Below are positions 7,056 through 14,630 of a stretch of 21,948 nt of DNA, piece by piece (positions within the stretch are counted from its first letter, which is position 1; each line of letters starts with the position of its first letter). The stretch comes from an uncultured Alistipes sp. GTDB lineage: Bacteria; Bacteroidota; Bacteroidia; Bacteroidales; Rikenellaceae. Position numbers and translations under genes: made by a program. The notes below the pieces were generated by a model. It saw only the letters and a program-made list of their open reading frames with translations. It made no database searches and had not been told where the DNA came from. Where the stretch lies: the NCBI GenBank assembly GCA_900550925.1, contig URTU01000021.1, forward strand, positions 1 to 21,948, in the 5' to 3' direction.

Positions 7056-8401
7056 GAATTGGGGTACAAATTGTTGGTGCGGTTACCTACTCTTTTGATC
7101 CAACCGAGCGCCAACCCTTCGTAAGTGAGCAGGTTGATTCCTTCGGACATGTCGGGACCGGGGGTGAGAGCCGCGCGTTTCAGATAGTCGAGCGCCTGCG
7201 GCAGTCCGACCTCCGTGCAGTTTGCGGCCGCGCGGTTCAGACCGACGTACATCGCCAGCGAATGGTCGGGTTTGAGTTCGCCCTTGAAGATCTGCCCCAT
7301 GCGCACCCCCGAGTGGATTGTCGAGAGCGATTCGGCTATGGTGCGGATATCTTCGGCCCACGTTACGGGAGAGCCGTAGAGCGAGTCGCCGGCCGAGTAC
7401 CACTCCATCGTTTCGGGGCGGGTGACCCACCGGGACAGTTCACCGGCCGTGCGGCGGTCGACGCGTTCGATGATGCGGCGCCGGCTCTTCGGGGTACGGC
7501 TTTTTTGCGGTGCATTGTCCGACTTTCGTATGATGGCGGCGAAGAACCCTTCGCCCCGGGCCCGGTGCGGGAAAAACCGGAAGGTCTGCCATGTGCCCTC
7601 GCGGCCGGTCACTATGCCCCACGCCGGATCGACCGCAACCTCCGGAGCGGCTTCGATTTGGCCTCCGAACTCCTCCTGGAACTGTCTCAGCACTCCTTCA
7701 TCTTCGGTGCGGTTGAAGGTGCAGGTGCTGTAAATCAGCGTTCCGCCGGCACGCAGCGACGGCCAGATGTCGTTGAGGATCTTCAGCTGCCGCTGGGCAC
7801 AGAGGGTGACGTTGCCGGGGCTCCATTCGTCGCGTGATTCGGGTATTCGGCGGAACATACCCTCGCCCGAGCAGGGGGCGTCGACCGCCACCACGTCGAA
7901 CCAGCCTTCGAAACCTGCGAAATGTGCCGGGTCGTTGCACGTCACCACGACATTTCCTTCGCCCCATTTTCGGACGTTGTCGGTGAGTGCGGCGGCGCGT
8001 TGGCGGTTTATCTCGTTTGCGACGACCAGCCCGCGGTCACCCAAAGCCGAGGAGTAGAGTATGGTTTTTCCGCCCGGGGCGGCGCAAAGGTCGAGCAGCC
8101 GGATGTGCGACGAATCTCCGACAGCCGAATCGAGCAGCCTCCCGACGAATTGCGACGACGGCTCCTGCACATAATATGCACCCGCATGGAAGGCCGGATC
8201 GGTCGTGAATATGGGGCGTTCCGGAAGGTAATAGCCGTACTGGCTCCAGGGTATTGGAGTCGCACCGGCAGGCGTACGTCCCTTTTTCGGGTGGATGCGC
8301 ACGGAGACCGTGGCCGGAGCCTCGAGGGCTTCGCACAGTGCATTGCATTCGTTGTCGCCCCATTCCGAGGCGAATATTTCGCGGAATTTTTCTGGTAACA
8401 T
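7034..8401 (-). CDS. RsmF/NOL1-NOP2-Sun family rRNA (cytosine-5) methyltransferase
   Basis: The 455-residue enzyme has the SAM-binding LDLCAAPGGKT and both family cysteines: C177 in DAPCSGEGMFRR and C227 in STCTF. These form the two-cysteine mechanism of RNA m5C methyltransferases. The C-terminal third contains the RsmF-type pre-PUA and PUA-like region (EWYSAGDSLYG..., KPDHSLAMYVGLN). RsmF of E. coli methylates C1407 of 16S rRNA; the exact target here is inferred from family and not certain. I start at 8401 (MLPEKFREIF), where similarity begins. Longer in-frame translation would run into the deoxynucleoside kinase gene. A 137-nt gap separates the two genes. Confidence 0.88.
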   Translation of the reverse strand: MLPEKFREIFASEWGDNECNALCEALEAPATVSVRIHPKKGRTPAGATPIPWSQYGYYLPERPIFTTDPAFHAGAYYVQEPSSQFVGRLLDSAVGDSSHIRLLDLCAAPGGKTILYSSALGDRGLVVANEINRQRAAALTDNVRKWGEGNVVVTCNDPAHFAGFEGWFDVVAVDAPCSGEGMFRRIPESRDEWSPGNVTLCAQRQLKILNDIWPSLRAGGTLIYSTCTFNRTEDEGVLRQFQEEFGGQIEAAPEVAVDPAWGIVTGREGTWQTFRFFPHRARGEGFFAAIIRKSDNAPQKSRTPKSRRRIIERVDRRTAGELSRWVTRPETMEWYSAGDSLYGSPVTWAEDIRTIAESLSTIHSGVRMGQIFKGELKPDHSLAMYVGLNRAAANCTEVGLPQALDYLKRAALTPGPDMSEGINLLTYEGLALGWIKRVGNRTNNLYPNSLRILNF

Positions 8402-8538
8402 GAGTTCGTATTTCGCTGTGAGGGCACACCGTCCGACATTCCGATACTCCTCTGAACGTGTGTCGGATGCGAATCGGTTGTCGTTCGGGGTGCGGCGGGT
8501 TGAGCGGTTTGCCAACCGTCGTTGTGCCGAGTGCAGGA
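8402..8538. other. Intergenic gap before the RsmF-like gene
   Basis: These 137 nt lie between the kinase stop and the methyltransferase start on the minus strand. I see no TAnnTTTG promoter box, no strong hairpin and no small ORF with family resemblance. It is unusually long for the otherwise tight trkA-gh3-kinase unit. Confidence 0.5.
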
Positions 8539-9168
8539 TTATCGCGTCGGGGCCGGTTCGGCGAGCTGACGTTTGATCTGTTCGATACGGTCGGCGATGG
8601 CATCTATTGCCGTCGGGTCGGAGATGAAATCCGTATGGTCTATGTCGATGGTCAGCACCTCGCCCTTGTAGATGTTGTCGATCCAGTCGTTGTACTTGTC
8701 GTTCAGGCGCGAGAGGTAACCCTCGTCGATCGACATTTCGTACGTACGGCCGCGCTTGCGGATCTGGTTGATCAGCGTGGGTACGCTCGCGCGCAGGTAG
8801 ATGAGCAGGTCGGGACTTGGAATCAGGTGTGTCGCCATCTTGAAGATGCCCATGTAGGTATCGAAGTCGCGCGACGACATGAGCCCCATCTCGTGCAGAT
8901 TTGCCGCAAAGATATGCGCATCCTCGTAGATCGTCCGGTCCTGGAACAGGTCGCCGCCGTCGTTCAGAATCTTGATCGACTGGTTGATGCGGGCCCCCAG
9001 AAAGTAGATCTGCAGGTTGAACGACCATCGGCTCATGTCTTCGTAGAAGTCGCCGATGTACGGGTTGCTGCTCTCTTCGTAGTAGGCGGTGGCCTTGAAA
9101 CGCTCGGTGAGAATGTCCGTGAGCGAGGTCTTGCCGCTGCCGATATTTCCTGCTATAGCCGTGTACAT
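8539..9168 (-). CDS. Deoxynucleoside kinase (dNK/dGK-dAK family)
   Basis: The 209-residue enzyme phosphorylates deoxynucleosides in the salvage pathway. The P-loop is at residues 7-15 (GNIGSGKTS), the DRT motif occurs in FQDRTIYEDAHIF, and the lid arginines in IRKRGRTYE. The start at 9168 puts the P-loop at the normal place next to the N terminus. Whether it prefers deoxyadenosine, deoxyguanosine or another nucleoside cannot be decided by eye. It begins 16 nt after the GH3-like stop and is probably cotranscribed with it. Confidence 0.93.
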   Translation of the reverse strand: MYTAIAGNIGSGKTSLTDILTERFKATAYYEESSNPYIGDFYEDMSRWSFNLQIYFLGARINQSIKILNDGGDLFQDRTIYEDAHIFAANLHEMGLMSSRDFDTYMGIFKMATHLIPSPDLLIYLRASVPTLINQIRKRGRTYEMSIDEGYLSRLNDKYNDWIDNIYKGEVLTIDIDHTDFISDPTAIDAIADRIEQIKRQLAEPAPTR

Positions 9169-9184
9169 GGTATTTATCGTATGT

Positions 9185-10705
9185 TTAAAGGTTGCTGTTT
9201 ATGGTTTCGACCGTCATCCCGCGTTCGCGCAGCAGCGCTTCGATGCTGTCGGCGTAACGGCGGTCGTTGCAGAGCCGCGGGACCTTGTTCTGGCCGCCGC
9301 TCTTGCCGCGCGACTCCATCCAGAGCATGAAGGCCCCGTGCGGCAGGATGTCGATCTGCGGTTCGGTGAGGGTGCTGTGGCGTTTGGCGTCGTAGTCGGA
9401 GTTGAGGCGCTGGAGCGTCCGGTCGAGCAGCAGCGCGAACTGTTGCAGGTCGTCGGGCCGGCGGTCGAATTCGATCAGCCACTGATGCCGGCCTCCCTTG
9501 TCGCCGGTCATGTAGACCGGTGCGACGGTATATTCATTGATTCGGGCTCCGGTGGCCTGGCAGCACTCCGACAGCGCATTTTCGGCATTCGAGACCATCA
9601 GCTCCTCGCCGAAAACGTTGATGAACTGTTTTGTGCGGCCGGAGATCCGGATCCGGTATGGAGCTGTGTCGGTGAAGCGGACGGTATCGCCCAGACGGTA
9701 TCGCCACAGGCCGTTGCACGACGAGATGATCATCTCGTAGTCGCGGTCGCAGCGGACACCTTCGAGCGGTACGATCGACTCTCCGTCATCGAATTCGTAG
9801 TAGGTGCCGTAATCGACCATCAGCAGCATATCCTCGCGCTCCGAGGCATCGGAGATTCCGAAGAACCCTTCCGAGGCGTTGTATGTGTTGAGGTAACGCA
9901 TCCGGGGCGAGGGGATCAACCGGTGGAAGTGTTCGGCATAGGGGGCGAATCCAACCCCGCCGTGGATGAACATTTCCAAGTCGGGCCACACCTGGCAGAG
10001 GTTTTCGCGGCCGGTGTATTCGAGAATTCGGCGCATGAGCATCAGGTTCCACGACGGTACGCCGGCGAACGATGTGACGTGCTGTCCGACGGTCTGGCGG
10101 CATATCGCGTCGATCTTCTGCTCGAAGTCGGACATCAGAGCGACATCCCTGGTCGGGGTGCGGAACCAGCCGCTCCAGAACGATGAATTTTCGATCAGTA
10201 TGGCCGAGAGGTCGCCCGTGAGAGCCGTTTCGCCCTCGCGTTCGATGCGCCGCGACCCACCGAGGGTCAGCAGCCGGCCGTCGAAGGCGTGGGTGTCGGG
10301 GAATATCTTCGAGACGATGGCCGCCACGTCGAATGTTCCCTGCCTGTGGCACAGGCGCAGTCCGTCGGAGGTGACGGGGATGTATTTGCTGCGGTCGGTG
10401 GTGCCGGACGAACGGGCAAACCACCTCACCGTTCCGGGCCACAGGATATCCTTCTCGCCGTGCCTTGCGCGGTCGATGGTATCGGCATAGGAGTCGTAGT
10501 CGACCGTCGGTAGGCGCCGTGCGAACTCCTCGGCCGACCGGATCGACGGGAAGTCGTAGCGGCGGCCGATTTCGCATTTCGCGGCGCGCCGGAGCAGGTA
10601 TTGCAGTTGCCGTTGCTGCGTCGCCAACGGCTCGTCGAGAGCGCGTCGGAGCGACTTGCGGCGTCCGGCGAATATGAGTTGCAGCAGTTTACCTCGGTTG
10701 GACAT
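9185..10705 (-). CDS. GH3 auxin-responsive-promoter family protein (acyl-adenylating, ANL superfamily)
   Basis: GH3 proteins adenylate a carboxylic acid and often transfer it to an amino acid. The 506-residue product shows the nucleotide-binding loop SSGTTDRSKYIPVT (from residue 99), YNASEG (275-280) and YRLGDTVRF (336-344), the usual GH3/ANL motifs. Plant GH3 enzymes conjugate hormones; the substrate of the Bacteroidetes homologues is not established, and plant function should not be copied across. The start at 10705 (MSNRGKLLQL) lies 2 nt after the trkA stop codon, so translation is probably coupled. Upstream in-frame sequence overlaps trkA and is not part of it. No signal peptide is seen, so it is cytoplasmic. 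Confidence 0.9.
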   Translation of the reverse strand: MSNRGKLLQLIFAGRRKSLRRALDEPLATQQRQLQYLLRRAAKCEIGRRYDFPSIRSAEEFARRLPTVDYDSYADTIDRARHGEKDILWPGTVRWFARSSGTTDRSKYIPVTSDGLRLCHRQGTFDVAAIVSKIFPDTHAFDGRLLTLGGSRRIEREGETALTGDLSAILIENSSFWSGWFRTPTRDVALMSDFEQKIDAICRQTVGQHVTSFAGVPSWNLMLMRRILEYTGRENLCQVWPDLEMFIHGGVGFAPYAEHFHRLIPSPRMRYLNTYNASEGFFGISDASEREDMLLMVDYGTYYEFDDGESIVPLEGVRCDRDYEMIISSCNGLWRYRLGDTVRFTDTAPYRIRISGRTKQFINVFGEELMVSNAENALSECCQATGARINEYTVAPVYMTGDKGGRHQWLIEFDRRPDDLQQFALLLDRTLQRLNSDYDAKRHSTLTEPQIDILPHGAFMLWMESRGKSGGQNKVPRLCNDRRYADSIEALLRERGMTVETINSNL

Positions 10706-10707
10706 GG

Positions 10708-12048
10708 TCAGTTGAAGTATTTTCCGATTCGGGCTATGGCGTCTGGCATTGCGAATACAACCACACGATCGTAGGCGCTGATCTCGGTGTTGCCCACCGC
10801 AATGAAGACCTTGTCGCCGCGGACGATGCCGCCGATGATTGCGTCGGCCGGGAATCCGAGGTCCTTGACCTTGTATTTTGTCGCGGGCGAGTTGGGTTTG
10901 ACGATGAATTCGAGCACTTCGGCCTCGCTGCCCGTGAGGCATTTGATTGCCTGCACGTCGGTCGAGAGCGTGAAGCGGAAGATGTTGCTGGCCGTGATTA
11001 GCTTCTTGTTGATGATAGTATCGATGCCGATGCTTTCGGCCAGTTTTATGTAGTTGAGGTTCTCGACCTCGGCGATAACCTTCTTCACGCCCATGTGCTT
11101 TGCCAGCATGGCCGCCAGGATATTGGTTTCGGAGCGGCCGGTGACGGCGACGAAGGCGTCCATGTTGGAGAGACCCTCTTCGAGCATGGCCTCGATGTTT
11201 CGGCCGTCCTCGTTGATAATGAGGGTCTTGTCGAGGGTTTCGGCCAGGCGGTAGGCCTTGTCGGTGATGTATTCGACCAGCTTGATGTTCATCGTATCCT
11301 GCAGTTCGAGGGCGATTCGCATTCCGATCTGGCTGCCGCCCAGGATCATCAGGTTCTTGATATTGATGTTTCGCTGGCCGGAGAAGGCCATCACCTCCTT
11401 GACGCTGTCCTCCTTGGTGATGATGTAGATCATGTCGCCCTCCATGTATGTGTCGTTTCCGTGGGGGATAATTGTCCGGCCGTCACGGGTGATTGCCACC
11501 GTACGGTAGCTGAGCGGCGACTGCTGTTCGGTAAAGCTGAGCAGGGTATGCCCGATGAGTTCCGACGAGGGGTCGAGCTTGAAGACCACCAGCGAGAGTT
11601 TTCCGTTCGAGAAGTCGACGTATTCGGATGTGGAGGTGTGTCCGAGCAGCTTGATGACCTGGTGTGCTGCGACCTTTTCGGGGTAGAAGAGGTAGTCGAT
11701 GCCCAGGTTGATGAAGATCTCCTTGTTGTTCGGTTCGAGATATTCGTTGTTGTCGATACGAGCGATCGACTTCTTTGCGCCGAGCTGCTTGGCCAGTATC
11801 GCCGAGATGATGTTTGACTCCTCCTCGTGGTTTACCGCGATGAACAGGTCGGCCTTGCGTACCGAGGCCTTGCGCAGTGTGGCGAAGGTTGTACAGTCGC
11901 CCTCGACGGTAAGGATATCGGCTACGGCCGAGATATTTTCGAGCAATTTGCGGTCGCTTTCGATGACCGTTATTTCGTGGTTGTCGCTGCTGAGCATCCG
12001 TGCCAGATGGCTGCCAACATCGCCTGCTCCTGCGATGATGATCTTCAT
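10708..12048 (-). CDS. trkA: Trk-type potassium uptake regulatory subunit TrkA
   Basis: TrkA is the cytoplasmic NAD(H)/ATP-binding gating ring of the Trk potassium channel. The 446-residue protein has the full double set RCK_N-RCK_C-RCK_N-RCK_C. The first Rossmann loop is GAGDVG (residues 7-12) followed by the acidic end of strand 2 (VIES). The second Rossmann unit begins LMILGGSQIGMRI near residue 233. The partner membrane subunit TrkH is not in the window. A good promoter is immediately upstream, giving a leader of about 20 nt. trkA is the first gene of a leftward unit with gh3-like, kinase and probably the RsmF-like gene. Confidence 0.95.
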   Translation of the reverse strand: MKIIIAGAGDVGSHLARMLSSDNHEITVIESDRKLLENISAVADILTVEGDCTTFATLRKASVRKADLFIAVNHEEESNIISAILAKQLGAKKSIARIDNNEYLEPNNKEIFINLGIDYLFYPEKVAAHQVIKLLGHTSTSEYVDFSNGKLSLVVFKLDPSSELIGHTLLSFTEQQSPLSYRTVAITRDGRTIIPHGNDTYMEGDMIYIITKEDSVKEVMAFSGQRNINIKNLMILGGSQIGMRIALELQDTMNIKLVEYITDKAYRLAETLDKTLIINEDGRNIEAMLEEGLSNMDAFVAVTGRSETNILAAMLAKHMGVKKVIAEVENLNYIKLAESIGIDTIINKKLITASNIFRFTLSTDVQAIKCLTGSEAEVLEFIVKPNSPATKYKVKDLGFPADAIIGGIVRGDKVFIAVGNTEISAYDRVVVFAMPDAIARIGKYFN

Positions 12049-12075
12049 GGTTCGAAGTATTATGAATTATTCTGA

Positions 12076-12107
12076 CAAATTTATATATTTGCGGCCGAAA
12101 GAGCAAT
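12076..12107 (-). promoter_or_regulatory. Promoter of trkA (minus half of a bidirectional promoter)
   Basis: On the minus strand, -33 ATTG (12104-12107), a 20-nt spacer and -7 TAAATTTG (12076-12083) fit the Bacteroidetes consensus. The -7 box directly abuts the plus-strand -7 box at 12084. Confidence 0.7.
12084..12091 (+). promoter_or_regulatory. -7 element for the small cysteine-rich membrane protein
   Basis: TATATTTG is a perfect TAnnTTTG match, 48 nt before the ATG at 12140. A -33 TTTG is not clear at 19-21 nt upstream (TTAT or TATG). The box supports the 12140 start, because the in-frame ATG at 12062 lies before the promoter. Confidence 0.55.
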
Positions 12108-12139
12108 ATTTTTCCGAATTTTTAAATCCGTTTGGAACC

Positions 12140-12406
12140 ATGTCGCCTGTTTTGACAGTTATTCTTCTTGCCGTAGTGTTCGTGGGGCTGTTTGTTTTGG
12201 GAATGTCGCTGACCTTGATTTTCAAGGGCCACAACATCGAGTCGGAGATCTCGACCAACCGCCACATGCAGGAGCGCGGAATCAAGTGTGCCGTGCAGCA
12301 GGCCCGCGAGGATATGGCCGATGCCGACTGCAAGGATGTGGGTTGCCACGGCAACTGTTCGGCCTGCGATATCGAGGGCGACCCGCTCCGCCACAAGAGA
12401 CATTGA
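12140..12406 (+). CDS. Small single-span membrane protein with cysteine-rich tail
   Basis: The 88-residue product has one hydrophobic helix (about residues 4-28) and a cytoplasm- or periplasm-facing tail with five cysteines: C50 in ERGIKC, then C64, C69, C73 and C76 spaced C-x4-C-x3-C-x2-C. The pattern could bind a metal or an iron-sulfur cluster. The general plan (short membrane anchor plus cysteines) recalls NqrM, a maturation factor of Na+-NQR, and small Bacteroidetes proteins with an N-x-M-x-x-RGI-x-C motif, but I cannot assign it to either. No function is claimed. It diverges from trkA and is followed by the structured region at 12411-12634. Codon use looks like its neighbours. Confidence 0.75.
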   Translation: MSPVLTVILLAVVFVGLFVLGMSLTLIFKGHNIESEISTNRHMQERGIKCAVQQAREDMADADCKDVGCHGNCSACDIEGDPLRHKRH

Positions 12407-12410
12407 GCGC

Positions 12411-12634
12411 CCCTCACGTCAGGGTGCAGCCCGATTCCGGACAGAATACAATCACATACTTTTAAAATTTCCCCGCCAGCCCGGATTTTGTCCGGACTAT
12501 GGCGCATGCTGCCTGCATGCAGGAGGGTAATACCCTTTGGTGACGTGAAATGTGTCAGAGAAAGCCCTTTACGTGAACGTCGGTAGGGTTCGGTGCATGG
12601 GCGTGGGCAGGGAGACCCGTTATCCTCTGACTAT
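12411..12634 (+). ncRNA. Candidate structured RNA, two stem domains, unknown family
   Basis: No plausible ORF lies here, yet complementary segments are dense. Domain 1 is closed by TCACGTCA (12414-12421) with TGACGTGA (12541-12548), continued by GGGT (12422-12425) with ACCC (12532-12535), TGCAG (12425-12429) with CTGCA (12513-12517), and an 11-bp helix 12437-12447 with 12485-12495. Alternative local hairpins exist at 12474-12504 and 12504-12520. Domain 2 is closed by GTCAGAG (12554-12560) with CTCTGAC (12625-12631), with an inner AGCCCT/AGGGTT stem. Both wobble pairs needed are G-U on the plus strand and would be C-A on the minus strand, which favours plus. No promoter or T-run terminator is clear. 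It could be a 6S-like RNA or a 3'-UTR element; I do not recognise a family. Confidence 0.35.
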
Positions 12635-13167
12635 CAGTAGATGATTATTCCGGCGACGGCCGACAGTACGATCAGCAGTATGGGGTTTACCTTGCGGGCC
12701 GAGGCAATGAGCGTCGCAGCGAAGAGCACCCAGCTCCAGATGTCGATGAAATTTGGGTCGTCGTTCTGGTGGGGGAAGATGAGCAGCAGCGCCGCCGCAC
12801 CGATCATCCCTATTACGACAGGTTTCATGGCCCACATGGCTCGCGACACGAATCGGTTGGAGCGCAGCTGCAGGTAGAACCGCGTGATGAGTATCATGAT
12901 GGTGAGCGAGGGCAGACAGACGGCCAGCGTGGCAATGACCGATCCCCAGAATCCCGCGACGGTATATCCGACGTATGTGGCTGAGTTGATGGCTATGGGA
13001 CCGGGGGTCATCTGCGAGACGGCGATGATATCGGAGAACTGGCTGCTGGTGAGCCACTGGTGTTGGATTACGGTTTCGTTCTGGATGAGCGAGAGCATTG
13101 CGTAACCGCCGCCGAAGCCGAAGAATCCGATCTTGAGGTAGCTTATGAAGAGTTGGAGGTAGATCAT
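12634..13167 (-). CDS. Short-chain chromate transporter (CHR family), second subunit
   Basis: This 177-residue membrane protein has the CHR signature FGFGGGYAM (near residues 17-23) and the PGP motif in SQMTPGPIAI (residues 55-57), then several hydrophobic helices. Short CHR proteins occur as pairs that together replace one long two-domain ChrA; its partner overlaps it by 4 nt. ChrA-type proteins export chromate or take up related anions, but in gut anaerobes the real substrate is untested. The stop codon lies at the edge of the structured region 12411-12634. Confidence 0.9.
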   Translation of the reverse strand: MIYLQLFISYLKIGFFGFGGGYAMLSLIQNETVIQHQWLTSSQFSDIIAVSQMTPGPIAINSATYVGYTVAGFWGSVIATLAVCLPSLTIMILITRFYLQLRSNRFVSRAMWAMKPVVIGMIGAAALLLIFPHQNDDPNFIDIWSWVLFAATLIASARKVNPILLIVLSAVAGIIIY

Positions 13168-13709
13168 TTCGGGAGGGCTTTACGGCTGTTGAACAATTCA
13201 ATGGTGATACCGACGGCAGCGGCGGCGAGGATCAGGTATATGGGCGAGAGGGCCAGGAACCAGATGGCGACGGCGGTTGCGGCGGCGACGAGGTATCTCC
13301 AGAAGCCCATGCCGCGTGCGAGCGACACGATGGGCGATATGATCAGTGCGACGACGGCGGGGCGCATGCCCTTGAAGGCGGCATCGACGGTTGCGTTGTC
13401 GCGGATGTGGCTGAAGTATACGGCGATGATGAGTAGTATTATGAAGGATGGCAGCACGACGCCGAGCAGTGCGGCAATGGCACCGGCATACCCGCGCATT
13501 TTGTATCCGACGAAGACCGACGTATTGAGCGATATGGGGCCGGGGGCAGACTGTGCGAGGGTGAGCAGTTCGACGAACTGGTCGTCGTCGATCCAGTGCT
13601 GTTTTTCGATCACCTCGTGCCGGATGATGGGGATCATGGCATATCCGCCGCCGAAGGTGAACATCCCGATCTTGAGGAACGAAAAAAACATCCCGAACAA
13701 CTCTTTCAT
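13164..13709 (-). CDS. Short-chain chromate transporter (CHR family), first subunit
   Basis: The 181-residue membrane protein has FTFGGGYAMIP (from residue 17) and PGP at residues 56-58 (SAPGPISLN), then about five hydrophobic helices. Its stop overlaps the start of the second CHR gene by 4 nt (ATGA arrangement), so the two are translated together and most likely form a heterodimer of opposite topology, as proposed for short CHR pairs. A purine-rich stretch (AAAAGAAG) directly precedes the start. No TAnnTTTG promoter is seen upstream, so the pair may be read through from rsmE. Confidence 0.9.
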   Translation of the reverse strand: MKELFGMFFSFLKIGMFTFGGGYAMIPIIRHEVIEKQHWIDDDQFVELLTLAQSAPGPISLNTSVFVGYKMRGYAGAIAALLGVVLPSFIILLIIAVYFSHIRDNATVDAAFKGMRPAVVALIISPIVSLARGMGFWRYLVAAATAVAIWFLALSPIYLILAAAAVGITIELFNSRKALPK

Positions 13710-13774
13710 ATCTTCTTTTCTGTGTGTGTTCTGTTTTTGCGAGTGTTGTTGGCTGGCAATCTGCCCATTGCGGG

Positions 13775-13868
13775 GCCGGCCGTTTTTTGCGGGTGGACCG
13801 GTTATTTTACGTGGCGCCGGCCGTTTTGTTGTGGCACCGGCAGTGGTTCTGCCGGACGGCCCGCGGGC
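13775..13868. repeat. GC-rich direct and inverted repeats between rsmE and the chromate transporter genes
   Basis: GCCGGCCGTTTT occurs twice (13775-13786 and 13816-13827), 41 nt apart, each followed by a GTGG/ACCGG-like part. Beside them lie a hairpin CCGGCAG-TGGTT-CTGCCGG (13837-13855) and the palindrome GCCCGCGGGC (13859-13868). The hairpin is 17 nt beyond the rsmE stop on the minus strand but has no T-run, so it would be a poor intrinsic terminator. Confidence 0.5.
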
Positions 13869-13871
13869 ATG

Positions 13872-14594
13872 TTATTTGTGCGGCGACGGGTATCCGTTTA
13901 CGGTGGCGACCATCGCCGTTGCCACAACGGCAGCCGTTTCGGTACGCAGACGCGAGGTGCCGAGTGTTATCTCGCGGAAGCCGTGCGCCTTGGCGAAGTC
14001 TATCTCGTCGGCCGAGAAATCCCCTTCGGGCCCGATGAAGACCGTGACATCGTCGCCTGCCTTGAATGCCTCGGGCATGAATATCCGCTCGGCATCGTCG
14101 CGGCAGTGGGCTATCAGCCGCACACCCTCGCCGGCCTGCTCGACCGCCTGCCGGAATGGCGTTACGGGAGCCAGTTCAGGCTTGAATGCCTTGAGCGACT
14201 GCTTGAGGGCGGCTATTATCACCTTGTTTTCGCGTTCGGGCTTTATGTCGTGACGTTCGGAGTGTTCGCAGCGGAGCGGCACGATGCGGTCGATACCGAT
14301 CTCGGTGGCCTTTTCGAGAAACCATTCGAAACGTTCGATATTCTTTGTCGGGGCCACGGCCATGGTCAGGCGGTAGGGGCGCTGTTCGAAACGGTCGGTA
14401 CGGCGCTCGACACTCACGGTGCATCGCTTGGGCGAGGCCTCGGTGATTCGGCATTCGAAAAGCGTGCCGCGACCGTCGGTGATGAAGAGCGTGTCGCCGC
14501 ACTCCATCCGCAATACCCTGACCGCATGACGGCTCTCCTCCTCGGAGAGGGTGTATTGCGGCGGCACGAAATCGGGGGCGTAAAAAAGTTGCAT
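13872..14594 (-). CDS. rsmE: 16S rRNA (uracil(1498)-N(3))-methyltransferase RsmE
   Basis: RsmE methylates N3 of U1498 in helix 44 of 16S rRNA, using a SPOUT knotted domain. The 240-residue protein has the N-terminal PUA-like part (SEEESRHAVRVLRMECGD), the linker AVAPTKNIERFEWFLEKATEIG, then the knot motifs IGPEGDFSADEI and LGTSRLRTETA, which are diagnostic. Length and motif order are normal. It diverges from the M3 peptidase gene, and a perfect -7 box lies 36 nt before its start. Confidence 0.95.
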   Translation of the reverse strand: MQLFYAPDFVPPQYTLSEEESRHAVRVLRMECGDTLFITDGRGTLFECRITEASPKRCTVSVERRTDRFEQRPYRLTMAVAPTKNIERFEWFLEKATEIGIDRIVPLRCEHSERHDIKPERENKVIIAALKQSLKAFKPELAPVTPFRQAVEQAGEGVRLIAHCRDDAERIFMPEAFKAGDDVTVFIGPEGDFSADEIDFAKAHGFREITLGTSRLRTETAAVVATAMVATVNGYPSPHK

Positions 14595-14619
14595 ATTTAG
14601 GAGCTAAACTCTAACTTTG
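14588..14619 (+). promoter_or_regulatory. Promoter of the M3 peptidase gene
   Basis: GTTG (14588-14591), a 20-nt spacer and TAACTTTG (14612-14619) match the Bacteroidetes -33/-7 consensus. The -33 part overlaps the first codons of rsmE. Initiation near 14626 excludes the in-frame ATG at 14617 and supports 14680. Confidence 0.7.
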
Positions 14620-14630
14620 CATAATGAGCG

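Noticed and set aside
7034..9028. Possible 664-residue fusion of the methyltransferase with an upstream domain
   Set aside because: The upstream part overlaps the kinase gene in another frame and has no similarity to any family; the true start is at 8401.
12062..12139. Earlier ATG adding 26 residues to the small cysteine-rich protein
   Set aside because: It would lie upstream of the -7 box at 12084-12091 and the added residues come from the AT-rich promoter region.
12411..12634. Known riboswitch (TPP, FMN, cobalamin) or SRP, RNase P or tmRNA
   Set aside because: Fragments such as CAGGGTGC and GGGTAATACCC recall TPP elements, but order and core motifs do not fit, and no plus-strand gene follows to be controlled.
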